Made by a program: the position numbers and the translations under genes
Part shown: one piece after another, positions 1 through 6,207 of the stretch
How positions within the stretch are numbered: position 1 is the stretch's first letter
Layout of the letters: each line of letters starts with the position of its first letter
The notes under the pieces: model-generated
Told to the model about the DNA's origin: nothing
Database searches by the model: none
What the model saw: only the letters and a program-made list of their open reading frames with translations
Assembly: GCA_011522945.1 (NCBI GenBank)
Contig: WTHY01000041.1
Span: 1 to 6,237, forward strand
Length of the DNA stretch: 6,237 nucleotides
Direction of reading: 5' to 3'
Origin: Alphaproteobacteria bacterium
GTDB taxonomy: Bacteria; Pseudomonadota; Alphaproteobacteria; Puniceispirillales; Puniceispirillaceae

Positions 1-347
1 ACAGATATAGCCCCAAATCCCCCGCAAGCTGCAATTGAGGCAAGCGCGAGGCCACCTCGCCTATGGCCTAAAAATGTGTTGGCAGCTTTAAATAAAGCAC
101 GCGACATACCGCCTCTGCTGGCAAATTGTCCCATCAGTAAAAACATCGGGATGACAGATAAGGAATAGCTTGAAAATGTTGAATAGCTGATATTTTTCAT
201 CTGCGCCAAAACTGGCATCCAGCTACCTAGGATCAGGAACTGTCCGATAATACCAACAGACAGCATCGACAACATGATAGGCACTCGCAGCAATATCATG
301 ACCAGCATAACTGGCAACGCCCACAGACCTAATTCAAGTGATGTCAT
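1..347 (-). CDS. dctM: TRAP transporter large permease DctM, N-terminal part (gene runs off the window)
   Basis: This is the large membrane subunit of a TRAP (tripartite ATP-independent periplasmic) transporter, which moves the solute delivered by the binding protein across the inner membrane using an ion gradient. I translated 115 residues from the ATG at 347; the frame stays open to base 1, so the C-terminal three quarters lie outside. Visible family traits are a hydrophobic first helix (residues about 8-40), the IPMFLLMG segment near residue 66, and a GGLALASIAACGGFGAIS stretch at 98-115, which matches the conserved DctM motif that normally continues GSS. The ATG overlaps the dctQ stop as ATGA (347-344), which favours translational coupling. 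An AGGCGG-like ribosome site lies 8 nt upstream (361-356). Family identity is firm; the substrate cannot be read from this part. Confidence 0.93.
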   Translation of the reverse strand, partial: MTSLELGLWALPVMLVMILLRVPIMLSMLSVGIIGQFLILGSWMPVLAQMKNISYSTFSSYSLSVIPMFLLMGQFASRGGMSRALFKAANTFLGHRRGGLALASIAACGGFGAIS

Positions 348-859
348 AATATTGGCCGCCTGTCTTTGATACCGCCAATAACTTGCCAGCTTGTGACAGC
401 TGCTGTCACCACCCATAGGATTGTGGCAGGCAACGCAGCTGCATATCCCCACCATACAGGTAGTTGCAGTATGAAGGAGGTTTCACCCCAGTTTAATTTG
501 TCCTGTAATCCAAAATAAAGCTGGCGGCTTATCAAAATAGCCGCAGCAAGAAGCCCAATCTGGCTAAGTACAGCAAATCCCCATGCCACCAAATAGGGGA
601 ATTGACGCGACAGTATATCTACAGCCACATGCCCATACCGCATCTGGCATAATGGCAAAGCGCAAAATACAACAAAGGCGGTACCATGCTCAACAAGCTC
701 AAAATCCCCCATAATCGGCCCTAGCCCATAGGCATTGATGGTTCTACCCACAACAGACATGATTGTCAGACCGACCAGCAGGATAAGCACCACACCACCT
801 GCCAAAGCAAATAGCTTTGCAAGCCTGTCGATGAAATTAATAAAGCTGTTAACAGACAT
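344..859 (-). CDS. dctQ: TRAP transporter small permease DctQ
   Basis: This is the small four-helix membrane subunit that pairs with DctM in the inner membrane; 171 residues is normal for the family. Hydrophobic segments lie at roughly residues 15-37, 56-72, 90-110 and 136-158. The second segment region reads E-L-V-E-H-G-T-A-F, followed by the family-typical polar Q-M-R-Y-G-H-V-A-V-D stretch (72-81), and LQLPVWWGY (131-139) precedes the last helix. I chose the ATG at 859 because GAGGA (869-865) sits 5 nt before it. A TTG at 904 in the same frame would add 15 polar residues (MKCRLVSRSG...) but has no better ribosome site. The gene follows dctP after a hairpin-bearing spacer and overlaps dctM by 4 bp. 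Confidence 0.93.
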   Translation of the reverse strand: MSVNSFINFIDRLAKLFALAGGVVLILLVGLTIMSVVGRTINAYGLGPIMGDFELVEHGTAFVVFCALPLCQMRYGHVAVDILSRQFPYLVAWGFAVLSQIGLLAAAILISRQLYFGLQDKLNWGETSFILQLPVWWGYAAALPATILWVVTAAVTSWQVIGGIKDRRPIL

Positions 860-864
860 ATTTG

Positions 865-869
865 TCCTC
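865..869 (-). promoter_or_regulatory. Ribosome binding site of dctQ
   Basis: GAGGA lies 5 nt upstream of the ATG at 859 on the minus strand. It decides the start in favour of the 171-residue form over the TTG at 904. Confidence 0.7.
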
Positions 870-926
870 GCAAAGCCGGACCGAGAAACGAGCCGACACT
901 TCAATACCTAATTCGCTAGTGGAACA

Positions 927-962
927 CAATAAAAGACCGCCCCAAAGCTGGCTTTGGAGCGG
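927..962 (-). terminator. Hairpin with U-rich tail between dctP and dctQ (partial terminator or mRNA stabiliser)
   Basis: On the minus strand CCGCTCCAAAGC (962-951) pairs with GCTTTGGGGCGG (948-937) across a tiny loop. With the innermost pair open, this is an 11-bp stem with one G-U pair and a 4-nt loop. It is followed at once by TCTTTTATTG (936-927). The shape is that of an intrinsic terminator, 32 nt after the dctP stop and about 80 nt before dctQ. Because dctQM has no obvious promoter of its own, I infer partial read-through or 3'-end protection of dctP mRNA. Either would give more binding protein than permease, as is usual for TRAP operons. Confidence 0.75.
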
Positions 963-994
963 CTATATTTTATGGCTAACGCTGGGTCGGAAAA

Positions 995-2017
995 TTAGTT
1001 TCCAGCTAATGCGGCGCGGGCAGAGTCAACTAGACCTGCACCATCTATACCCTTGTCGCCCATCTCTGCAATCCAGTTTGCATAAACAGGCTTAACAGCT
1101 TCCTGCCATTTTGCTTTTTCAGCTGCATCAAGGAATACTACGTTATTACCAGAATCTGTCGCAATTTTGAGGCCAACCTTATCTGCTTTATCCATAGCAA
1201 TGCCAAATAGGCGCGCCATTTCTGGGCCTGTATTTGCATCAATAATAGCACGCAAATCTTCTGGCAGGCTTTGGTATTTCGCCTTATTCATCAGAACACC
1301 AAATGTAGCCGTATATAGACCTGTATCACCAACAAAACCTGTATGTGAATCAACCAGCTCAGCAACCTTCAGAGGCACAGATACCTCGTAAGGGATAACA
1401 GCGCCGTCAATAACACCTTTGGATAGAGATTCAGGCACAGCCGGAACAGGCATACCTACTGGTGTTGCACCAAGTTCTCCTAACATGCCTGTAATTACAC
1501 GTGTTGGGCCACGGAGCTTTTTGCCGGCCATATCATCAAGTGATGTGATTGCATCACCCTTAACATGGATGATGCCTGGCCCATGAATATGAAATGCCAA
1601 AGGCTGCACATCGCGGAAATCATTCTGACCATATTCCATCATGAAATTATGAAAAGCCACAGACCCGCTCTCAGCTTCACCTGTCATAAATGGTAATTCA
1701 AATGCTTCAGCTGTTGGGAACAGGCCAGGCGTATAGCCAAGAACTGTCCAGACAATATCCACAACGCCGTCGCGCGCCTGACCATAAAGTGATGGTGGTG
1801 CGCCACCTAGCTGCATTGATGGATAATGTTCAATTTCAATACGACCATCTGAGGCAGCTTCAACCTGAGCAATCCAAGGCTCAATTGCATTGGCCGGAAT
1901 GGCAGCAGGTAGTGGCAAAAATTGATGGAAACGAAGTGTAACCTCTGCTGCCTGTGCAGATAGGCTAGCAACCGAAAGTGCCACAATCGTAGCACTCAAT
2001 TGAAATAGCTTTTTCAT
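995..2017 (-). CDS. dctP: TRAP transporter periplasmic solute-binding protein DctP
   Basis: This periplasmic protein captures the solute and hands it to DctQM. The 340-residue precursor starts with a Sec signal peptide: KK at 2-3, a hydrophobic core, and cleavage expected at AQA-A near residue 23. The mature protein begins AEVTLRFHQF, a typical DctP opening. Conserved DctP features are GKKLRGPTR (165-173), whose arginine (R169) is in the position of the carboxylate-binding arginine of the family, then LGATPVGMPVPAVPESLSKG (182-201) and VIDGAVIPYE. The ATG at 2017 has GGGAG (2028-2024) six nt upstream; the in-frame GTG at 2035 would put the ribosome site inside the gene and was rejected. The substrate is unknown; the family favours carboxylates such as dicarboxylates, keto acids or uronates. 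It is first gene of the dctPQM unit. Confidence 0.94.
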   Translation of the reverse strand: MKKLFQLSATIVALSVASLSAQAAEVTLRFHQFLPLPAAIPANAIEPWIAQVEAASDGRIEIEHYPSMQLGGAPPSLYGQARDGVVDIVWTVLGYTPGLFPTAEAFELPFMTGEAESGSVAFHNFMMEYGQNDFRDVQPLAFHIHGPGIIHVKGDAITSLDDMAGKKLRGPTRVITGMLGELGATPVGMPVPAVPESLSKGVIDGAVIPYEVSVPLKVAELVDSHTGFVGDTGLYTATFGVLMNKAKYQSLPEDLRAIIDANTGPEMARLFGIAMDKADKVGLKIATDSGNNVVFLDAAEKAKWQEAVKPVYANWIAEMGDKGIDGAGLVDSARAALAGN

Positions 2018-2192
2018 GTCTCTCTCCCAAAACACCGTGAGTATTCTGAAGCTAGACTAATGGCAATCTATTAGGTTTTACAAACGAATTCGGTGCAGCA
2101 TTATTAAAACTGCCATCATGAATGGGCTTTGAGCAGCTCTATTTACAAGCCTAGACCGAATTATATGGGGCATGCGGATATAGCTTGAACTA
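2018..2192 (-). promoter_or_regulatory. Spacer upstream of dctP, likely promoter and leader region of dctPQM
   Basis: This 175-bp gap between the DUF1501 stop and dctP is AT-rich and has no gene on either strand. I see no convincing intrinsic terminator for the upstream gene: only a 5-bp CTTGA/TCAAG stem across the stop codon. Promoter matches are weak as well; TTGCCA followed 17 nt later by TACTCA is the best I find, and it is poor. A widely spaced inverted repeat, AATTCGGT at 2087-2094 and ACCGAATT at 2155-2162, could mark a regulator site but may be chance. The length and the change of gene theme make a dctP promoter here likely, by inference. Confidence 0.4.
2024..2028 (-). promoter_or_regulatory. 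Ribosome binding site of dctP
   Basis: GGGAG lies six nt before the ATG at 2017 on the minus strand, followed by AGAGAC. It supports the 340-residue start over the GTG at 2035. Confidence 0.7.
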
Positions 2193-3389
2193 TCAAGCGC
2201 GCAACATGCCTGTTAGCCGCTCATCTGCAAAATTTGAAAAGCGATTTGGTGTTATCTCAAACCAGTCACCTAATACAGCTTGATAAAGAGACCTGTAATC
2301 CATTGTGAATTCCATATCGCCGTCAACCAGATTATGTAAATCTGGATGATCTCCATAAAGCCCGCCAGAAACGGACCCGCCACAGAGGAAATGTGGCGCC
2401 GCTGTCCCATGATCTGTCCCATCACTCTCATTCTCATAGGCGCGTCGGCCAAATTCAGAATAGGTCATAATAAGCGTATTATCCCATTCCCCCATCCGAA
2501 TAAGCGCTGTGCGCAATCCACTAATAGATCGAGAGAGATCTTCTAACAAATTCCTATGCCGCCAAGATTGATTCTCATGCGTATCAAAACCACCGATAAG
2601 CGTTTTAAATACAGGTGCCTTCACACCAGCATCAATCAGAGATGCAATATGGTTCATTTGCTCTGCCAGCTTTCCACCACGAATATTATATCTGCTGCTA
2701 CGACTACGGCTCATCTTTCCTGCGATAGACTGCATCGCACCATCAAGCGTGCGCGCCCTATCCATTAACAAACTCAAAGCCTCATTTTGTGTAGACACAG
2801 CCTTAATGCCCAAAGGTTCAATATTCTGGAACTGACGAGCAGATGTCATTGTCATCCACATACCACCAGGACTGGTGAAAACACCCATACCGCCGCCAAG
2901 ACTGATACCGTGCGCATCTAGTGTCTCTGCACCATGAAGCCCCTCAATATCCTCTGTTAGCCAGCCTTGTCTGCCAGACTGGCTGCCATCACCGCCCGTC
3001 TCCCAAATCGCTATGGATTTGAAATGTGAACGGTTAGCCCCTGGATAGCCTAGCCCGTGAACAACCGCCATCTCTCCTTTGGACCAGCCTGTCATCATAT
3101 CTTTCATGGCAGCATTTAACGCGAATTCAGAGGACAGTTCAGCTCGCCTCTGCGTCTCAATACCAATTGTAGGGCGAAGCTCTTGATAAATTCCGTCAGC
3201 TGTTGGAATGATTGTATTTAACCCGTCATTTGCGCCAGATAATTCGATCAAAATAAGGCGGCGGCCTGTGCGCACAGCTGCCGAGGCAAGCCTGATAGGC
3301 ACAAGAGGCAAAAACAGGCTGCCCATCAAGCCACCAGCTGTCATACGCAGTAATTTACGGCGATTTAACGCCATCCACGCTGTATCCAT
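2193..3389 (-). CDS. DUF1501 family Tat-exported protein
   Basis: This 398-residue DUF1501 protein belongs to the alkaline phosphatase/sulfatase-like fold superfamily; its reaction is not established. A twin-arginine signal NRRKLLRM (9-16) with a hydrophobic stretch and likely cleavage after ASA (35-37) indicates export folded to the periplasm. Family blocks appear in order: LIELSGANDGLNTIIP (47-62), GYPGANRSHFKSIAIWETG (114-132), GGFDTHENQ (266-274), YSEFGRR (310-316), ENESDGTDHG (319-328), GGLYGDHPDL (342-351), and a DYRSLYQAVLGDW end (364-376). The Asp/His residues of DTHE and GTDHG are candidate metal ligands by analogy. I chose the ATG at 3389 because AGGAGAGG (3401-3394) precedes it; an in-frame ATG at 3431 would add 14 residues ahead of the Tat signal and swallow that site. 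It follows the DUF1800 gene, its usual partner. The protein appears intact. Confidence 0.93.
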   Translation of the reverse strand: MDTAWMALNRRKLLRMTAGGLMGSLFLPLVPIRLASAAVRTGRRLILIELSGANDGLNTIIPTADGIYQELRPTIGIETQRRAELSSEFALNAAMKDMMTGWSKGEMAVVHGLGYPGANRSHFKSIAIWETGGDGSQSGRQGWLTEDIEGLHGAETLDAHGISLGGGMGVFTSPGGMWMTMTSARQFQNIEPLGIKAVSTQNEALSLLMDRARTLDGAMQSIAGKMSRSRSSRYNIRGGKLAEQMNHIASLIDAGVKAPVFKTLIGGFDTHENQSWRHRNLLEDLSRSISGLRTALIRMGEWDNTLIMTYSEFGRRAYENESDGTDHGTAAPHFLCGGSVSGGLYGDHPDLHNLVDGDMEFTMDYRSLYQAVLGDWFEITPNRFSNFADERLTGMLRA

Positions 3390-3393
3390 ATCA

Positions 3394-3401
3394 CCTCTCC
3401 T
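3394..3401 (-). promoter_or_regulatory. Ribosome binding site of the DUF1501 gene
   Basis: AGGAGAGG is the best Shine-Dalgarno sequence in the window. Its AGGAG core ends 7 nt before the ATG at 3389. It fixes the start there and argues against the ATG at 3431, which has no good site. Confidence 0.8.
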
Positions 3402-3456
3402 GCTTCGTTCATATCTGGCACCATGGCTCATCTCTTTTATCCAATGGCTACTGCAC

Positions 3457-3582
3457 CCATTTCACCTAATAAATCTATTTTACTAGGCACATCTATTTAA
3501 CTTGGCGCCCCTATTTCAACGGCTATAGCCACTTTAACTGGTATCCCTATTTAACTTGGTGCCCCTATTTCAATTGATATAC
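3457..3582 (-). repeat. Degenerate tandem array of seven 18-bp units starting with the last six codons of the DUF1800 gene
   Basis: On the plus strand, 18-bp units begin at 3457, 3475, 3493, 3511, 3529, 3547 and 3565, with no phase slip. The consensus is about CTATTTAACTTGGYRCCC. The units at 3493 and 3547 differ at one base, and a 27-bp match (3493-3519 against 3547-3573) shows a higher-order 54-bp step. The unit at 3565-3582, read on the minus strand, is the coding end V-Y-Q-L-K-stop of the DUF1800 gene; the rest lies downstream. Because 18 is six codons, units stay in the same frame: five of seven end in TAG and two in TGG, and the fifth codon is Lys (AAA or AAG) in all seven. A weaker eighth copy with a 3-bp insertion may lie near 3436-3453. 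The array fills most of the DUF1800-DUF1501 spacer. Its function is unknown. Confidence 0.85.
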
Positions 3583-6207
3583 CGGGTCAGAAAGCAACAA
3601 TGCGATATCATCTGTATTAACATCCACCTGCACAGGTAATGCTGCTAGCAGCCAATCTGCCACTGGCTTTTCTCGCAACAGCTCAGGCAATTCAAATGCG
3701 CTCCAACTTGCTAAAGGTGGATAGCCTGCCGGATGCAAATCTGCATCTGTGCCGCCAGACATCATCATCATACCCTCTGATTTTCCTAAACCCTCAAATT
3801 TTACAGCTGGCAAGTTTAATTTAGCATGGCGTGAGGAGGCTAACCGCTTTTCCAAACTATCAGCCCAATCCATCCATCCTTTGGTCGTATCAGGTTTGCG
3901 GCGTGCTTGCCGGCCCTGTGAAGCCCGATCCATTATCTCTGGAAAGGCAGCCCAAATTGCCGATATAAATTTCTTATCATCAGCCGTAAGACCGCCATAA
4001 TGATTATCATGTGAAGGTCCATTCAGCGGGATTGAAATATCATAGACTGTCTCGCCATATGCTGCACGCTCCTGATCAACCCAAGCAGACCGTGGCCAGC
4101 GGCTCAGACAATCAGGCACACAATCTGTAGAGCTAAGCCGCAAGGTGACGCCGTGACGCTTATCCTTTTTAAATCGAACAACAATGTGATGTAGCTCTTG
4201 GCCATTAAACCTGACATTCTGCAGACCAACATTAAAGTCATAATTGTCTCTGCCGGACGTACCAGGAGGCTCAGAGGCCCATAACATGCGCACTTTGCCA
4301 ACATAAAGCCTGTCATCATCATCCATAGGCTTCAGCTCTGGCGCAGATGAGGATATATTTTCAGTGAGTATGAGGCTGCCAGCACACCATAATGCCCATG
4401 GCTCTCTTTCATCATTTGAACAGCTGGTGCGTTTACGCCCTAGAGCTGCTGGATAGACGGCCCCATCAATCTGCACCCCATCAACAAACATATTGCGGTC
4501 ACCATCATTGCCTGCCGCATCATTTATGAAACGCACAGAAATCTGATCAAAAGGGCCGTCATACGCAATAGGAAGTTGCACCTCTTGCCAGTTCAAATCT
4601 GAATCAGACTCAATACGCCCAAATTTGACAGTATCATGTCCGCCTGCAACCGTCTGGGTCTCTGATGACCAGACAGGCGCCTCAAGATTGAACAAGGTGA
4701 GGGTCCAACGCGGTGGGCCAAGATAATCCTCAGAGGCCACACGGACTGTTGCCACACGGCCTTGTGCCATCATTTGATTAGCCATCATAGTCTGGCCATC
4801 CTTGCCAGAGGCCATCATCATCTGATCTGTTTTTGCAGCACCAGCAGGATGTGATGTCATTAGTCTGTCGACAGCCTGCCATCTATTTAACAGACGCGCC
4901 GGTGTTATCCAGGAAGCACCGCCAGGCCAGCCAGCAACATTAGGCTGACCATAAAATTGCTGACCTAAATTTTTGCTCATTGACGTCATCTGCGCCCAAT
5001 TTGCAGGTAGATATCCTGTGGTACGAACCGTGCCGACCAGCAAATCAACAGGCGATTTAACAATCGTTGCACGGTTTTTTTCATCCCAGAAACCCTCACT
5101 AGATAAGGTAGCGGCCATTAGGGTTTTTATATCGTAATCTGAACGCCTGAATATATCGGCAATATCGGAAATTTGCCCTGCATCTTGATGAATTTCAGAT
5201 ATGAATGCCTGCCAAAATTTGCCAGCTATAAACTCTGCCGCCGCTGGCTGCTCTAGGATGATATCAACAAGATCATCCCCATCATACCGGCCACGTTTCC
5301 CAAAGAGATTTTTGCGTCCACTATCATGTGACCATGGCCTGAAATCGAAACTGAAATCACCTTCTTTTGTAAAACTATAGCCTGTTAAGGCGCGCGCTGC
5401 TTCTTTAACTGTTGCCTCATCATACTGACCCTCGCCAAGGGTAAAGAGCTCCATCAGCTCACGGGCTAAATTCTCATTTGGGCTTTCTTTTCGATTTCTA
5501 TCATTATCCAGATAATCTAGCATTGCCGGATCTCGAATAATCATTTTTACAAGAGACCGGAAATTACCGGCAGCCATTTCCCGTAACTTCATATTCTGGC
5601 GCGCCAATGTGATGACAGCATCATCATTCAACCCCTCATAGGTAGTAACAAAATGATTTTGCCAGAATAAGGTTAGGCGCTCTGTCTGCGGAGAGGTTGT
5701 GGTGATCATCTCCTGCATCCACCAATTGCGCAGCTCACCAGCCTCTCTATCTCTAGCGATCTGAAATGCCTGTTCTTCTGAATTCAGCATGTCATGTTGC
5801 GCCCAATGTGGCGGTGCAATATCCATCATCCATTGTCTAGGTCTGTTTTGCGGGCCCTGACGATATCCATCTATAATAAACTGAACAGCCTCTGCACGAG
5901 ACTTGCCTATCAAATTTGCAATTTCACGCGGCGGTGCCCCTATGCCAGAGCGCTCAAGCAAATGGCGTGCATCACGCATATCCATCGGCACATCCATATG
6001 CGGCGCTGATAAGAAAGCCTCAACAGTGATGCTCCCAGTCGATTTCGACGGCGTCTTGGCTGAGCTCTTTACAGTTTTTGATGATGAACAGGACACGCCC
6101 GCAATATTCGTGCCACAAGCAAAGGCTGGCCCAGACATAATTGCGGATAGCATTAAACAGCACAGACAGATAGCAGCTCTGATGGAATGCCAAACAGACC
6201 GGCTCAC
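3565..6207 (-). CDS. DUF1800 family exported protein with a large carbohydrate-binding-like insertion
   Basis: This is an 880-residue DUF1800 protein; the family is usually about 450-600 residues and has no proven reaction. A Sec signal (hydrophobic 11-29, cleavage expected at AFA-C near 30) is followed by a Ser/Thr/Lys-rich linker (38-60). The conserved core covers about 76-450: ARHLLERSGIG (80-90), TLFWQNHFVTT (179-189), MLDYLDNDRNRKESPNENLA (229-248), the following RELMELFTLGEG (249-260), AARALTGYSF (270-279), GDDLVDIILEQPA (310-322), FWDEKNRATIVKSP (373-386) and QPNVAGWPGGASWIT (421-435). The family C-terminal end reappears at 866-880 (DDIALLLSDPVYQLK). Residues of roughly 451-845 are extra. 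The GTG at 6207 has no ribosome site, and the frame is open to the window edge, so the true start may lie beyond. The TAG stop is the first unit of an 18-bp array. Partner of the downstream DUF1501 gene. Confidence 0.92.
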   Translation of the reverse strand: MSRSVWHSIRAAICLCCLMLSAIMSGPAFACGTNIAGVSCSSSKTVKSSAKTPSKSTGSITVEAFLSAPHMDVPMDMRDARHLLERSGIGAPPREIANLIGKSRAEAVQFIIDGYRQGPQNRPRQWMMDIAPPHWAQHDMLNSEEQAFQIARDREAGELRNWWMQEMITTTSPQTERLTLFWQNHFVTTYEGLNDDAVITLARQNMKLREMAAGNFRSLVKMIIRDPAMLDYLDNDRNRKESPNENLARELMELFTLGEGQYDEATVKEAARALTGYSFTKEGDFSFDFRPWSHDSGRKNLFGKRGRYDGDDLVDIILEQPAAAEFIAGKFWQAFISEIHQDAGQISDIADIFRRSDYDIKTLMAATLSSEGFWDEKNRATIVKSPVDLLVGTVRTTGYLPANWAQMTSMSKNLGQQFYGQPNVAGWPGGASWITPARLLNRWQAVDRLMTSHPAGAAKTDQMMMASGKDGQTMMANQMMAQGRVATVRVASEDYLGPPRWTLTLFNLEAPVWSSETQTVAGGHDTVKFGRIESDSDLNWQEVQLPIAYDGPFDQISVRFINDAAGNDGDRNMFVDGVQIDGAVYPAALGRKRTSCSNDEREPWALWCAGSLILTENISSSAPELKPMDDDDRLYVGKVRMLWASEPPGTSGRDNYDFNVGLQNVRFNGQELHHIVVRFKKDKRHGVTLRLSSTDCVPDCLSRWPRSAWVDQERAAYGETVYDISIPLNGPSHDNHYGGLTADDKKFISAIWAAFPEIMDRASQGRQARRKPDTTKGWMDWADSLEKRLASSRHAKLNLPAVKFEGLGKSEGMMMMSGGTDADLHPAGYPPLASWSAFELPELLREKPVADWLLAALPVQVDVNTDDIALLLSDPVYQLK
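4453..4764 (-). other. CBM60-like calcium-dependent carbohydrate-binding domain inside the DUF1800 protein
   Basis: Residues of roughly 482-585 look like a beta-sandwich. VATVRVASEDYLGPPRWTL opens it, and a Y-D-G-P-F-D-Q-I-S-V-R-F strand leads into FINDA and then GDRNMFVDGVQIDG (568-581). The D-x-x-x-N-D...DRN-x-x-V-D pattern is the calcium and ligand signature I associate with the xylan-binding CBM36/CBM60 type. I recognise this by pattern only. It predicts that the exported protein binds a polysaccharide. A non-binding structural beta-domain is the main alternative. Confidence 0.65.
4768..4821 (-). other. Methionine-rich segment before the inserted domain
   Basis: Residues 463-480 hold seven methionines in three clusters (MMM, MM, MM) within a short Ala/Gly/Gln-rich stretch, encoded by repeated ATG codons. 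It sits at the junction where the DUF1800 core is interrupted. A second cluster of four methionines lies at residues 813-816 (3771-3760), near the other end of the insertion. They may be flexible linkers or soft-metal-binding patches. Confidence 0.6.

Noticed and set aside
862..1095. Plus-strand open frame of 77 codons across the dctP-dctQ spacer
   Set aside because: It overlaps the dctP 3' end and the hairpin, has no ribosome site, and its protein has no recognisable domain; it is a shadow frame.
1167..1941. Plus- and minus-strand open frames inside dctP
   Set aside because: All lie antisense or out of frame within a clearly conserved DctP gene, and their translations show no domain or signal.
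2193..2210. Intrinsic terminator for the DUF1501 gene at its stop codon
   Set aside because: Only a 5-bp CTTGA/TCAAG stem, with no U-rich run after it.
2270..2768. Short open frames inside the DUF1501 gene
   Set aside because: They are fully inside a conserved coding region in other frames and carry no start signals.
3390..3431. Longer DUF1501 start at the ATG at 3431 (14 extra residues)
   Set aside because: The extension contains the strong AGGAGAGG site serving the ATG at 3389, has no good site of its own, and puts an Arg/Glu-rich stretch ahead of the twin-arginine signal.
3208..3486. Plus-strand open frame of 92 codons across the DUF1501 start and the spacer
   Set aside because: It is antisense to the Tat signal region and runs into the 18-bp array; no ribosome site and no recognisable protein.
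3493..3573. Array considered as a CRISPR or as plasmid iterons
   Set aside because: Units are contiguous with no spacers, are degenerate, and overlap a gene end in coding phase; there is no cas or replication gene nearby.
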